Source of the DNA: Fimbriiglobus ruber
GTDB taxonomy: Bacteria; Planctomycetota; Planctomycetia; Gemmatales; Gemmataceae
Assembly (NCBI RefSeq): GCF_002197845.1
Contig: NZ_NIDE01000019.1
Span: 558,001-622,000, forward strand
DNA: 64,000 nt
Direction: 5' to 3'
The notes below the pieces were generated by a model. That model saw only the letters and a list, made by a program, of their open reading frames with translations. It ran no database searches and was not told where the DNA came from. The position numbers and the translations under genes are program-made. Below, one piece after another: positions 1 to 8,891 of the stretch. Within the stretch, counting starts at the first letter, position 1, and every line of letters starts with the position of its first letter.

Positions 1-517
1 ATTCCCGCAGCGTGTTCGTGAATTCTTCGCGGTCGCCGGGGTCGTCCAGATCGAACAGCGTTTTCAAGGCGATCGCGCTGGTCAGTGAGCTGAATTCGTA
101 GTGAACGTCGACCTTTTCCCCGGGCCGCCAGTTCGCGAGCATCCGGTCGGCGAGGTCGCCCATGAGCGGCGCGTAAGTCAACACCCGGCTCTTGAGAAAC
201 GCGGGCTGGGAGAGTTTTCGCTGCCGGAGCCAGAAATCGCCTTCGCTCAATACGAGGCCGTTGCCGAGAACCGGGCGGTATAGTTGTGCCCCGAAGTGCT
301 TGATGTAATGCTTCGCGTCTGTGACCAGAACCTGCTCGATCAGATCCGGGTGGCTGGCGAGGAAGATGCGCCGCGGGCCGAAGCGAATGGTGGCCAGATC
401 CCCGTATTCGCGGGCGACGTCCAGAAAGAAGTCGAGGCGCCGGGGAAGGAACTGGTGCAGGTTGCCGGAAAAGAATCGGCCGGGAGGACCGGGAGGCAGT
501 TTTGAAGACGGGGGCAC
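1..517 (-). CDS. Cytochrome P450, N-terminal part (runs off the left edge)
   Basis: The minus strand reads openly from about 517 to the window edge. It starts with a proline-rich hinge (KLPPGPPGRF), typical of P450s, and continues through the beta-1/helix B region to a helix C heme-propionate motif WLRQRK around residues 95-100. The heme-binding Cys region lies outside the window. I chose GTG at 517 because GGAGG sits 8 bases upstream; GTG at 523 is also possible. P450s are heme monooxygenases; the substrate cannot be inferred. It is divergent from the gene at 700 and shares a 180-bp intergenic region with it. Confidence 0.8.
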   Translation of the reverse strand, partial: MPPSSKLPPGPPGRFFSGNLHQFLPRRLDFFLDVAREYGDLATIRFGPRRIFLASHPDLIEQVLVTDAKHYIKHFGAQLYRPVLGNGLVLSEGDFWLRQRKLSQPAFLKSRVLTYAPLMGDLADRMLANWRPGEKVDVHYEFSSLTSAIALKTLFDLDDPGDREEFTNTLRE

Positions 518-699
518 AGGCACATCCTCCGGTCGCAACGGGCGGCCGCGGCGGTTCGCGCGGCCAGAGAGTACATTACCAACGAAACCGAACGCGGGGC
601 ATGCGAACAATTCCCGTCACCAGGCCGGTACTCGTTCCGCCCCGGTCGGCGTAAGAAATCCCCAAGGACATTCGACACTTCGATCAGGGGGAATCGCCC

Positions 700-2040
700 G
701 TGGCGACTGATAATTTGGTCCGCGACCTGACTGCCGCGCTGGACGGCGTTCCGCTGATCGACCCGCACTCGCACATCGACCCGCACGCCCCGGTCTCGAA
801 GTCGCTCGACGACATCCTCGGCTACCACTACTACACCGAACTGGCTCATTCCGCCGGCATGCCCCAAACATCGTTGGCAAAAGACGTCCCGCTGCGCGAA
901 CGGGTGCGCGAGATCGTCAAGTACATGAGCCGGTTCGACAACACCGCCCAGTACGCCTGGTTCGTGGACATCGCCAGGACGTTCCTCGGCTTCCAGGGCG
1001 ACCGCGTCACGTCCGCGGACGCCGACGCGCTGTTCGACGCGGCCGAGAAGACCTTCGCCCAGCCGGACTGGGAGCAGCAAGTTTTTGCCAAGACGAAGCT
1101 CGAAAAGATCTTCCTCACAAACGAATTCGACGACCCACTCGACGGGTTCGACACGGCGAAGTACGTCCCCTGCCTCCGCACGGACACACTCGTCTTCCAC
1201 CTCGATAAACCCGAGAATCGGCAACGTCTCGTAAAGACGACCGGCGTGGAAATCGGCGACGCGCAGACGCTCCGCAAGGCGATCTGGAAGTTGTTCGCCC
1301 ACTTCAAGGCGAAGGGCGCGAAGGCGTGTGCGATCTCGCTGCCGCCGGACTTCGCGCCGGTTCCCGTGTCTGAAGGCGACCTCGATCGGGCCGTCCAAAC
1401 CGTTTGCAAGGGCGGGCTCCTCTCGCGGGGGATGTTCGAGGCCGTGCAAATGGCCAAGGGCGTCCTCGGCGTGGGTGGCGCGGAAACGTCCGCGAAGGAC
1501 GTCCTCGGCCTCGGCGTCTTCTGGCTACTCGCCGAGCATTGCCGCGAGTTCGGGCTGCCATTCGATCTGATGATCGGCGTGAACCGCCGCGTTTACGAGA
1601 AGGGCGTCTACCAGGGCCAGGATCTCTTCGACCGGCGGACGAGCCTGATCCAGTACCGCGAGCTATTCAACCACTTCCCCGAAGTGACGTTCCCGATCTC
1701 GGTCCTGACGAGCGGGCAGAATCAGGAACTGGTCGCGTATTCGTGGATCTTCCCGAACGTGGTCCCGAACGGCCACTGGTGGTATTCAAACATCCCGACC
1801 TACATCGGCCGTGACCTGGGCGAGCGCCTTCAAGCGGTGCCGAAGACCAAGCTCGTCGGCTACTATTCCGATGCGTACAAGTTGGAGTTCGTCGCGCCGA
1901 AATATGGCATGTACCGTAAGATCCTGGCGACGACCCTGGCCGACGACTTCGTTCGCCCCGGGCGGCTGAGCGAGGTGGAAGCCGTCCTGCTCGGAACTCG
2001 GCTCCTCCGCGACAACGTCCGCGAAATCTTCCAGGTGTGA
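700..2040 (+). CDS. Uronate (glucuronate) isomerase-like metal-dependent hydrolase-fold protein
   Basis: 446 residues, GTG start with AGGGGG about 9 bases upstream. The N-terminus contains PLIDPHSHIDP (residues 18-28), the HxH metal site of the amidohydrolase fold used by uronate isomerases. The length fits the UxaC-like family (about 450-470 residues). True UxaC interconverts glucuronate and fructuronate; this divergent planctomycete form may act on another sugar acid. It is followed 4 bp later by a binding-protein gene, so the two are probably co-transcribed. Confidence 0.7.
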   Translation: MATDNLVRDLTAALDGVPLIDPHSHIDPHAPVSKSLDDILGYHYYTELAHSAGMPQTSLAKDVPLRERVREIVKYMSRFDNTAQYAWFVDIARTFLGFQGDRVTSADADALFDAAEKTFAQPDWEQQVFAKTKLEKIFLTNEFDDPLDGFDTAKYVPCLRTDTLVFHLDKPENRQRLVKTTGVEIGDAQTLRKAIWKLFAHFKAKGAKACAISLPPDFAPVPVSEGDLDRAVQTVCKGGLLSRGMFEAVQMAKGVLGVGGAETSAKDVLGLGVFWLLAEHCREFGLPFDLMIGVNRRVYEKGVYQGQDLFDRRTSLIQYRELFNHFPEVTFPISVLTSGQNQELVAYSWIFPNVVPNGHWWYSNIPTYIGRDLGERLQAVPKTKLVGYYSDAYKLEFVAPKYGMYRKILATTLADDFVRPGRLSEVEAVLLGTRLLRDNVREIFQV

Positions 2041-2044
2041 CCCC

Positions 2045-3067
2045 ATGCGACTCGGCCTCTTATGCGCTTTCGCAATCGTCTTGACCGCGGCCGGATGCCG
2101 ACGGGCGGACGAGCGGGTCGTGGTCTATTGCGCGCAAGACCAGGAAGTCGCGGACGAGATTTTCGCGACCGTCCAGGCGGAAACGCCGCTCAAAATCGCG
2201 CCCAAGTACGACACCGAGGCGAACAAGTCCGTGAGCCTGGTCGTCGAACTGGAGCAGGAAACCACCCGCCCGCGCTGTGATGTTCACTGGAACAACGAGA
2301 TTCTCGGCACCATCCGCCTGGCGCGGAAGGGGATTTACCAACCCTACACCAGTCCGTCGGCGGCTCATTTCCCGGCGTGGTCGCGGGCGAAGGACGGCAC
2401 GTGGCAGGCGTTCGCCGAGCGGGCGCGGGTGCTGCTCGTGAATACGAACCTCGTGCCCCCGGCCGACCGCCCCAAGAGCCTGTTCGACCTCACCGATCCC
2501 AAATGGAAGGGCAAGCTCGCGATGGCCAAGCCGCAGTTCGGTACCACCGCGACGCAGGCGGCGTGTCTGCTCGAGACGGTCGGGCCGGACGCGGCGAAGG
2601 CGTTCTACCTGGGCCTGAAGGCGAACGGCGTGAACATTGTGCCCGGGAACAAGCAGGCCGCGACGGGCGTGTCCGAGGGCAAGTTCGCGATCGGCATGAC
2701 CGACACGGACGACGCTTACGAGGAACTCCACGCCGGCAAGCCGGTCGAGATTATCTTTCCGGACGCGGCCGGCTACCCGGCCCACCCCCGCCACGGAACA
2801 CTGTTCCTCCCGCACACCATCGCCGTCGTCAAAGGCGCGCCGAACCCCGAGGGGGCGAAAGCCCTGATTGACCGGGTGCTGACGATGGAGGGGGCGATGG
2901 CGAATAAGGGTGCCTTTCAATTCCCTCTCAACCCCGAAGCCAAGGAGCGTCCACCGACTCCGCTCAAGGGGCGGGCGGAGGTAAAGGCCGCGGAAGTAGA
3001 CTTCGACAAGGCGGCGGACCTGTGGGACGAAGCGCAGACGTTTCTTCGCCGCGAGTTCGCCCAATGA
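2045..3067 (+). CDS. ABC-type Fe3+/solute substrate-binding lipoprotein
   Basis: 340 residues. The N-terminus is a lipoprotein signal: hydrophobic stretch then TAAGC lipobox with Cys at residue 18. The body (VVYCAQDQEVADEIF, then PKSLFDLTDPKWKGKLAMA) matches the FbpA/AfuA iron(III)-type solute-binding fold. It would sit on the outer face of the inner membrane and deliver ligand to an ABC permease, but no permease or ATPase gene is adjacent. Its stop overlaps the next start (ATGA), indicating translational coupling. Confidence 0.8.
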   Translation: MRLGLLCAFAIVLTAAGCRRADERVVVYCAQDQEVADEIFATVQAETPLKIAPKYDTEANKSVSLVVELEQETTRPRCDVHWNNEILGTIRLARKGIYQPYTSPSAAHFPAWSRAKDGTWQAFAERARVLLVNTNLVPPADRPKSLFDLTDPKWKGKLAMAKPQFGTTATQAACLLETVGPDAAKAFYLGLKANGVNIVPGNKQAATGVSEGKFAIGMTDTDDAYEELHAGKPVEIIFPDAAGYPAHPRHGTLFLPHTIAVVKGAPNPEGAKALIDRVLTMEGAMANKGAFQFPLNPEAKERPPTPLKGRAEVKAAEVDFDKAADLWDEAQTFLRREFAQ

Positions 3068-3753
3068 TCGACCGGGGGACCAATCAGGGCACCATTTTTC
3101 TCGTCGGCGGCATCAACGACGCCGGGTTCATCACCGGCGGCTGGAAGCTAGGGTTGCGGTGGGCTGGGTTGACGCACCGCCTCGTTCACTTCCGCTGGCA
3201 GCACGGCCGATGGGCTTTGTTCACGCTCCACGACCTATGGAACACACGCCGCCATCGCCAGAAAGCGGCCGAGTTTGCGGATCTGATTCGAGCCTGTCAC
3301 CGCGAACATCCCGGCGAGCCGATCCACGTACTCGCACACTCCGCCGGGACCGCGATCGCGTCTTACGCGCTGGAGGCACTGGCTCCGGAAGAATCGGTCA
3401 CGTCCGCCGTGTTCGTCGGCTCCGGGCTGTCACCGCAGTATGACCTGACCCCTGTCCTGGCGCGGTGTCGCAAGGGAATACTGGCGGTGGACAGCCCGTA
3501 TGACTTCGTCTTTCTCGGGATCGGAACAACCCTGTTCGGCTCTTGCGACCGGCAGTTCGGCTCCGCGGCCGGCAGGGTCGGGTTCGTCCCGGCAGCCGGG
3601 CACGAATACGCCCACCTCGTCCGGCTACCGTGGCGACGCGAGTTGCTCTGGCAGGGCTGGCACGGAGGGCACCTGTCGCAGGGGCACCCGCGGTTCGCGA
3701 GACTCACACTCGCGAAATGGATTCGCGAGGCGGAACACGGCGAACAAGAATGA
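3064..3753 (+). CDS. Alpha/beta hydrolase-fold protein
   Basis: 229 residues, ATG overlapping the upstream stop by 4 bp. A VLAHSAGTAIASY segment provides the nucleophile elbow (AHSAG in place of the usual GxSxG), and a late GHEYAHL segment offers a candidate catalytic His. No signal peptide is evident. It resembles small serine esterase/lipase-like proteins; the substrate is unknown. It is the last gene of the 700-3753 unit. Confidence 0.6.
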   Translation: MIDRGTNQGTIFLVGGINDAGFITGGWKLGLRWAGLTHRLVHFRWQHGRWALFTLHDLWNTRRHRQKAAEFADLIRACHREHPGEPIHVLAHSAGTAIASYALEALAPEESVTSAVFVGSGLSPQYDLTPVLARCRKGILAVDSPYDFVFLGIGTTLFGSCDRQFGSAAGRVGFVPAAGHEYAHLVRLPWRRELLWQGWHGGHLSQGHPRFARLTLAKWIREAEHGEQE

Positions 3754-3770
3754 CGGGACACAGGTTTTTC

Positions 3771-3791
3771 CGAGACAGCTAACGTGTCTCG
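3771..3791 (+). terminator. Stem-loop after the 700-3753 gene unit
   Basis: A 7-bp perfect inverted repeat, CGAGACA / TGTCTCG, with a 7-base loop lies 18 bp after the stop codon. No T-run follows, so it may be a weak terminator or an mRNA-end stabiliser. Confidence 0.35.
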
Positions 3792-3933
3792 AACAGATCA
3801 GCCCTCTGAATGAAGACTAACCCGGATCAATGGGAACCGCGCTCGCCTGCGGTGAAGACAAGACTGTGCGGGACCAGGAAACACACCCCTGGGGAGGGTT
3901 TTTGCGCTTTTTGCGCCTTCTAACGTGTTTTGC

Positions 3934-4110
3934 GAGCAAGCATGGCTCTCGACACACATGTAGGAGAGAGATTTGCACCTCTGTTCCCGCGTTCCATACA
4001 CGAGCATGGCCCAACGTATACATACAGGCGAGGGTTGTTGCGCCTGTTTTTCCGTGTTTCGTAATCGAGCATGAACCAGAACACAAATACAGGCGAGGGC
4101 TTGTGCGCTG
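3934..4110. repeat. Three degenerate tandem repeats, about 64-68 bp each
   Basis: The gene-free stretch 3754-4144 contains three tandem related units starting near 3934, 4002 and 4066. Each begins GAGC(AAG)CATG and has a central TACAGGCGAGG-like block (TGTAGGAGAG in the first unit), then a GCGCCTGT/TGCACCTCT block. The units have diverged. No protein is credible here. Confidence 0.55.
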
Positions 4111-4144
4111 ACGGCTGGGGCTTCGAGACGATCCGCCCGGGACG

Positions 4145-5161
4145 CTACGCCACCTCGATTCGCCCGGCAGGTTGCGGCTGTTCACCGCGGTAGATCTTCG
4201 CGATTCGTTCCCGCGTCATCCCGAGGACGCGGTCGAACCGGCTCAGTTTCATCCCGTCGATGCTAATCGACTTGTCGGCCATGTGTTCGAGCATCGAGAT
4301 GTCCTGGCGGATCTCGCGGTCGATCTCCCAGCGGAAAAGCCTCTTGAACTGGCGGAGCCCGCCGGAGGGGCCGGGGTAGCGGGACTTGCCGAAGGCGAAC
4401 GACGTCGCCGTGGTGTTGTCCTTGTCGATGGGCGAGAAGAAGATGTAGATCCGCCAGCGGACCATCGCTTCGCGGGTCTCGTCCGGCGACGTCCACCAGT
4501 GGTCGAAGACGCTGTAGACCGGCGAGAATCGCGTGGTCCAGTCGTCGTGGAAGAGGTCGCCTTTGCGGATGCCCAGGAGGAAGGCGAAGATGGGGTTGAT
4601 CTTCTTCGTCGGGCCGACGTTGATGACGCGGACGCTCGTGTCCGTCGCCTCAAAGCGGACGCGGACTTCGTGGAGGTGTTCCAGGTCGTACCCGAAGGTG
4701 TCGTGGACCGTGCCGCTGTGTTCGATCTCGTTGAAATTATCGACCGTCAGCTCGAGCGGGGCGGGGATGACGTGGCTGAACGTGCCGAGCGCGTAATAGT
4801 TGTCCTTGTTAATCTCGGGAAACTCCGGGTTACTTGCCCGACTTTTCAGCCAAACGTAATTGTGGGCCTCGCGGATCTCGTAACTTTCCGTGCAGGTGTG
4901 CATCTTCGGGCTGCTGGGACTTTCGCCGTTCCCGTTGGGGTCGAACGTCCACCCGTGGTACTTGCACTGCAGCCGGTCGCCGACCACGGTGCCGTAAGTC
5001 AGCTTTAAACGACGATGCGGACAGACGTTATCGAGGGCGGCCGCGACGCCCGCTTCGGTCCGGTACAGGCAGATCGTTTTCCCGGCCAATTTAACTTCGA
5101 CCGGCTTTTTCTTCAGTTCCCGGCTCGGGTGAACCGGGTGCCAGTGGTCCAACATGCCCAT
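4145..5161 (-). CDS. Rieske [2Fe-2S] aromatic-ring-hydroxylating-type oxygenase
   Basis: 338 residues. The N-terminal Rieske domain carries CPH (C47, H49) and CKYH (C66, H69), which bind the 2Fe-2S cluster. The catalytic domain has NFNEIEHSGTVHD near residues 150-162, whose two His suit the mononuclear iron site. The family transfers electrons from a reductase to activate O2 for hydroxylation or demethylation. The reductase is not adjacent. The gene is monocistronic here; its promoter should lie in 5162-5708. Confidence 0.85.
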   Translation of the reverse strand: MGMLDHWHPVHPSRELKKKPVEVKLAGKTICLYRTEAGVAAALDNVCPHRRLKLTYGTVVGDRLQCKYHGWTFDPNGNGESPSSPKMHTCTESYEIREAHNYVWLKSRASNPEFPEINKDNYYALGTFSHVIPAPLELTVDNFNEIEHSGTVHDTFGYDLEHLHEVRVRFEATDTSVRVINVGPTKKINPIFAFLLGIRKGDLFHDDWTTRFSPVYSVFDHWWTSPDETREAMVRWRIYIFFSPIDKDNTTATSFAFGKSRYPGPSGGLRQFKRLFRWEIDREIRQDISMLEHMADKSISIDGMKLSRFDRVLGMTRERIAKIYRGEQPQPAGRIEVA

Positions 5162-5708
5162 CGGTAGTCACTCCGGGAAACGAGATACCCCTTTCCAGCC
5201 TATCGGCAGGGAAGATGCGAGACATGTACCAAATTTGCGAATCGTGCCGATGTTATGAGTCGGGGAACTGTTGCGGTTCCATCGCCCTCGGAGCCGGGTG
5301 AACGCCAACGTTGTTAATCGGCAGAATCGTCTGAGTATCCACGAAGTATGCCTTCCGCCCCTCTGTTAAGGGTGAAATAATCCGAAAAGTGTTACCGGAA
5401 TCGGTGGCCCTCTGATCGAGTTGCGTGCGATAGGGAAAGAATTTGGGAATGTTGGCCGCGAAATCGCGAGTTCCGGGGCCGTCAGTTGCACGGCGCGTGC
5501 TATCGTTGTAAGCTGAAACTCGTTACGTCGCGTGTACCCGGTAACAATCCGGGTCGGTCGGTGCCGGTTAAACGGAATTTGTGTTTCCGATCGGATGCGC
5601 GATGTTAACCAGAGACCGGTTTCGACTCCCGCTCGCGCTACGGCGCAGTTAAGCTTTATTTACCCCGGGCGCCATTTTTGGCGGCGGGAAGGTTAAAGAG
5701 AGGCCCCC
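5162..5708. other. Divergent intergenic region without a gene
   Basis: 547 bp between the minus-strand Rieske gene and the plus-strand phosphatase gene. No convincing ORF or RNA is seen. It must hold both promoters. Confidence 0.5.
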
Positions 5709-6467
5709 ATGGCGCTCGCGCTCAACATCGGCAAGTGCAGCCTCCTCGGAAACTACCGGGAGAACAACGAAGACTCGATCGAAGTCAAGCAGTTCCCGGA
5801 TCTCATCGTCAGCATCGTCGCGGACGGGATGGGGGGGCAAGCGGCCGGGGAAATCGCCAGTAAACGGGCGATCGAAATTATTCCCCGGGAACTCCGCAAA
5901 AACTTGACCGCGAGCCTCGGCGTCGACGCGGTCAAGGGCGTCGCCCGCCGGGCCATCGTTCAGGCGAACGAAGAAATCATGGCGATGGGCGCCCTCGATA
6001 AAGACATGAAGAACATGGGCACCACGGTCGTCATGGCCGTGTGGCGCAAGGGCGGCGAGATGTTCATCGCGGGCGTCGGCGACAGCCGGTGCTATCTCGT
6101 TCGCGACGGCAAAATCCAACAACTCACCGTCGACCACTCGCTCGCCCAGGCTCTCGTCGAAGCCAAGACCATTTCCGCGGCCGAAGCCAAGGAACACCGG
6201 TTCAAGAACGTCCTCTGGAAATACCTCGGTAGCAAAGAAGTGGGCGACGGGCCGGAAGTCCCGGTCATTCAAGTGCAGCCGGGTGACCGGTTCCTGCTCT
6301 GCACCGACGGCTTAACCGGAGCCGTTTCGGACGAGCAGCTGGCTTCTTACATCGCCGGTCAGTCGGACATGCAGGCCTGTGCCGAGGGACTGGGTCAGCT
6401 CGCCCTCGATTCCGGCTCGCGGGATAACGTGTCGTGCATCCTGATCGAAGTGCTTGAAACGAACTGA
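5709..6467 (+). CDS. PP2C-family serine/threonine protein phosphatase
   Basis: 252 residues, a single PPM/PP2C domain. Metal-binding motifs are visible in order: NNED at 19-22, ADGMGG at 38-43, GVGDSR at 122-127, CTDGL near 203-207 and a late SRDN. It is cytosolic, with no transmembrane segment or signal. Such enzymes reverse Hanks-type kinase phosphorylation, common in planctomycetes; no kinase gene is adjacent (the nearest in the window is at 38.5 kb). Two hairpins follow the stop. Confidence 0.92.
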   Translation: MALALNIGKCSLLGNYRENNEDSIEVKQFPDLIVSIVADGMGGQAAGEIASKRAIEIIPRELRKNLTASLGVDAVKGVARRAIVQANEEIMAMGALDKDMKNMGTTVVMAVWRKGGEMFIAGVGDSRCYLVRDGKIQQLTVDHSLAQALVEAKTISAAEAKEHRFKNVLWKYLGSKEVGDGPEVPVIQVQPGDRFLLCTDGLTGAVSDEQLASYIAGQSDMQACAEGLGQLALDSGSRDNVSCILIEVLETN

Positions 6468-6476
6468 GTCGGCGGG

Positions 6477-6508
6477 ATCGTGTCGGAAACCGACTATTCC
6501 GACACGAT
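6477..6508 (+). terminator. Hairpin after the PP2C gene
   Basis: An 11-bp perfect inverted repeat (ATCGTGTCGGA / TCCGACACGAT) with a 10-base loop, 9 bp after the stop at 6467. The following bases are only partly T-rich. Confidence 0.55.
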
Positions 6509-6521
6509 TGTAGTGCAGGCG

Positions 6522-6574
6522 TAATCGGAGTTGTGGGGGGCACCTTGGAAACGTGCCCCCCACAACTCCGATTA
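6522..6574. terminator. Perfect 22-bp inverted repeat between convergent genes
   Basis: Arms at 6522-6543 and 6553-6574 are perfectly complementary over 22 bases around a 9-base loop, with a G6/C6 core. The right arm contains the stop codon of the convergent dehydrogenase gene (6572-6574). Its position suggests a bidirectional terminator. Confidence 0.6.
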
Positions 6575-7597
6575 CAGTTTGCCCACGACGGCTTCCGTGA
6601 ATTCCGCCGTCCCCGCACTGCCACCCAGGTCGGCTGGCCGCACCTTGCCTTCAGTTAAAACCGCTTCCACGGCCTTGACGATTCGCGTGGCGGCCGCAGT
6701 CTCGCCGAGATCCTTGAGCATTTCGACCGCGGGAAAGATCAGCGGCAAAGGGTTGGCGTGGTCCGGTGAAATCGTTTCATATCCAGCGCCGTAAACGGAC
6801 TCGTAGACTTTGACCCCGTCGCCGTGGTTGACCGCGGCAGTCGCACTGGTGCCGCCGACCAACCCGGCGCCGAGGTCGCTGAGTAAGTCGCCATAGAGAT
6901 TGCCGGCCGCCATGACTTCAAACTGCTGCGGCTTGCTAACCAATTGCATGCAGGTGTTGTCGACGATCAAATCCTTCGCGGCGATGTCGGGGAAGTCTTT
7001 CGCGACCTTGCGGAAGCACTCCAGGTAGAGGCCGTCCGCGAGTTTGAGGATGTTCGCCTTGTGGATGCAGTGGATCGACTTACGCCCCTGCTTACGGGCG
7101 AGTTCAAACGTGAAACGGAAGAACCGCAGACACGCCGCCTCGGTCACGATCTTGAAGCTTTGGACCACGCCGGGGACGATTTCGTGTTCGCTCGATGCGT
7201 AGAGGTCTTCGGTGATCTCACGGACGAGCAAGAAGTTGACACCCGTGAACCGGCTCGGCAGCCCGGCGACGTTGTGGACCGGGCGGACGGACGCGAACAG
7301 CCCGAGCCGGCGTCGGAAGTCGAGGTTGTAGTTGGCCGGGCTCTTCGGTCCGTGGGCGGTCGGCGTGACGGTTCCTTGCGGCTGAAGCAGCTTCGTTTTG
7401 AGAGCGACGCCAGCCGCCCGCACCGCTTCGAATAACGTCCCCGGCAGCGCGTCTTTGCCCTGGTCGAGAGCGGTGCGGCCGGCACAGTGAACGTCGTAAT
7501 CGATCGCCACGCCCGCCGCGGTCAACACCCGGCGAACGGCCGCCTCCTGGTCGAACCCCGCCCCGCCGCCCTGAACGAAAACGACACGATGCGCCAT
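6572..7597 (-). CDS. Isocitrate/isopropylmalate dehydrogenase-family protein (divergent paralogue)
   Basis: 341 residues from ATG at 7597. The family signature NLYGDLLSDLGAGLVGG and the substrate-arginine region RRRLGLFASVRPV are present, with DNTCMQL for metal/substrate contacts. Members oxidatively decarboxylate (iso)citrate-like or isopropylmalate-like acids with NAD(P)+. It lies 88 bp downstream of a second family member in the same direction. It diverges more from the consensus than its neighbour, so the substrate is uncertain. Confidence 0.75.
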   Translation of the reverse strand: MAHRVVFVQGGGAGFDQEAAVRRVLTAAGVAIDYDVHCAGRTALDQGKDALPGTLFEAVRAAGVALKTKLLQPQGTVTPTAHGPKSPANYNLDFRRRLGLFASVRPVHNVAGLPSRFTGVNFLLVREITEDLYASSEHEIVPGVVQSFKIVTEAACLRFFRFTFELARKQGRKSIHCIHKANILKLADGLYLECFRKVAKDFPDIAAKDLIVDNTCMQLVSKPQQFEVMAAGNLYGDLLSDLGAGLVGGTSATAAVNHGDGVKVYESVYGAGYETISPDHANPLPLIFPAVEMLKDLGETAAATRIVKAVEAVLTEGKVRPADLGGSAGTAEFTEAVVGKL

Positions 7598-7616
7598 GCG
7601 TCGAACTCCCGCTTCA

Positions 7617-7693
7617 GGAAGTGAAAAATTAAAAATTAAAAAGTATAAACAAGACAATAATTGTTTGTTTTTAACTTTTAATTTTTAACTTCC
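7617..7693. repeat. AT-rich imperfect palindrome between two dehydrogenase genes
   Basis: A strongly A/T-rich block in GC-rich surroundings, bounded by GGAAGT and ACTTCC and with AAAATTAAAA-type arms pairing imperfectly. It overlaps the 3' end of the dehydrogenase ending at 7685. It could form a hairpin terminator or be a mobile miniature repeat. Confidence 0.5.
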
Positions 7694-8683
7694 TAAGTTT
7701 TTCACCAGTTGGTCCGTGATCGAGGCGGTGTTGCCGTCGCCGCCGAGGTCTCGCGTCAGGCCCACTTTGGCTTCCAGCGTTCGGGCGACGGCCCGCTCGA
7801 CCCGTGCGGCCGCGGCCCGTTCGCCGACGTGGTCGAGCAGCATGGCCGCGCTGCGAACGACCGCGATCGGGTTCGCCAGGCCCTTCCCGGCGATGTCCGG
7901 GGCCGAGCCGTGGACCGCCTCGAACACCGCGTACCGGGTGCCGAGGTTCGCGCCGGGGACCACCCCGAGACCGCCAACGAGGCCGGCGCACAAGTCCGAA
8001 ATCACGTCACCGAACAGGTTTTCCATCACCAGCACGTCGAACTTCGTCGGGTCGAGTGCGAGTTCCATGCAGACGTTGTCGATCGGCTTCTCGTCGAAGC
8101 GGATGAACGGGTATTCGTCCGCGACCGCCCGCGCGCATTCGAGGAATAAGCCGTCGGACAGCCGCATGACGTCGGCTTTGTGGCAGAACGTGACGAGGTG
8201 GCGGTCGGAGTGACGGGCCTGCTCGAACGCGAACCGCACGATCCGGTCGGCCGCGGTGCGGGTGATGACGCGGAGGCTCTCCACCACGCCGGGAACGACC
8301 TGGTGTTCTAACCCGGCGTACAGTCCTTCGGTATTCTCGCGGACGACGATGAGGTCGACCGCCTCGAAGGGTGTTTTGATGCCGGGAAGGGTGCGGACCG
8401 GCCGGAGGCTCGCGTAAAGATCCAGTCCCTGGCGGAGCCGGACGTTGATCGACCGGAACCCTTTGCCGACCGGGGTGGTACACGGCCCCTTGAGAGCGAC
8501 GCGGTGGTGCTTGATGAGGTCCAGGGTCTGTTCGGGCAGCGGTTCACCGTACCGCTCGGCTGCCCCGAGGCCGGCGTCCGCGCGGACCCAGTCGATGTCC
8601 ACGCCGGCCGCCCGGACGACGCGGCACGCGGCCGCCGTCACCTCCGGGCCGATGCCGTCCCCTTCGATCAGGACCACCTTCAT
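7685..8683 (-). CDS. NAD-dependent isocitrate dehydrogenase-type enzyme
   Basis: 332 residues from ATG at 8683 (MKVVLIEGDGIGPEV, the family's nucleotide-binding start). Further motifs: RQGLDLYASLRPVR, VVRENTEGLYAG and NLFGDVISDLCAGLVGG with conserved Asp metal ligands. It is a canonical LeuB/Icd-superfamily enzyme; NTEG favours isocitrate or homoisocitrate over isopropylmalate. Probably expressed before the paralogue at 6572-7597, unless the AT-rich palindrome between them terminates transcription. Confidence 0.85.
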   Translation of the reverse strand: MKVVLIEGDGIGPEVTAAACRVVRAAGVDIDWVRADAGLGAAERYGEPLPEQTLDLIKHHRVALKGPCTTPVGKGFRSINVRLRQGLDLYASLRPVRTLPGIKTPFEAVDLIVVRENTEGLYAGLEHQVVPGVVESLRVITRTAADRIVRFAFEQARHSDRHLVTFCHKADVMRLSDGLFLECARAVADEYPFIRFDEKPIDNVCMELALDPTKFDVLVMENLFGDVISDLCAGLVGGLGVVPGANLGTRYAVFEAVHGSAPDIAGKGLANPIAVVRSAAMLLDHVGERAAAARVERAVARTLEAKVGLTRDLGGDGNTASITDQLVKNLGS

Positions 8684-8891
8684 GTCCGCCCTCCCTGCGT
8701 CGGTTCCTGGAGTTGTAGTCAAGATCGGGACGCGACCCATTACCAGCAAGTGGATTTTGCCGTAATCGGGCCGGTGGGGAGGGTCGGCCCTGTGTTCGTC
8801 AATCTTGCTTTCATAGATGGGACCGCGGCCCCGACGGCCTCTGGTGGGACAGACGAGACCCCTGTCCAACCCAAAGCACCGTTTTCACTCG

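Noticed and set aside
340-1449. Long minus-strand frame opposite the uronate-isomerase-like gene
   Set aside because: Arg-rich, no motif; mirrors the codon structure of the 700-2040 gene. The real minus-strand gene here is the P450, in another frame, ending its 5' side near 517.
2060-3064. Minus-strand frame of 334 codons
   Set aside because: Shadow of the substrate-binding lipoprotein gene; no start context and skewed Arg/Leu/Val composition.
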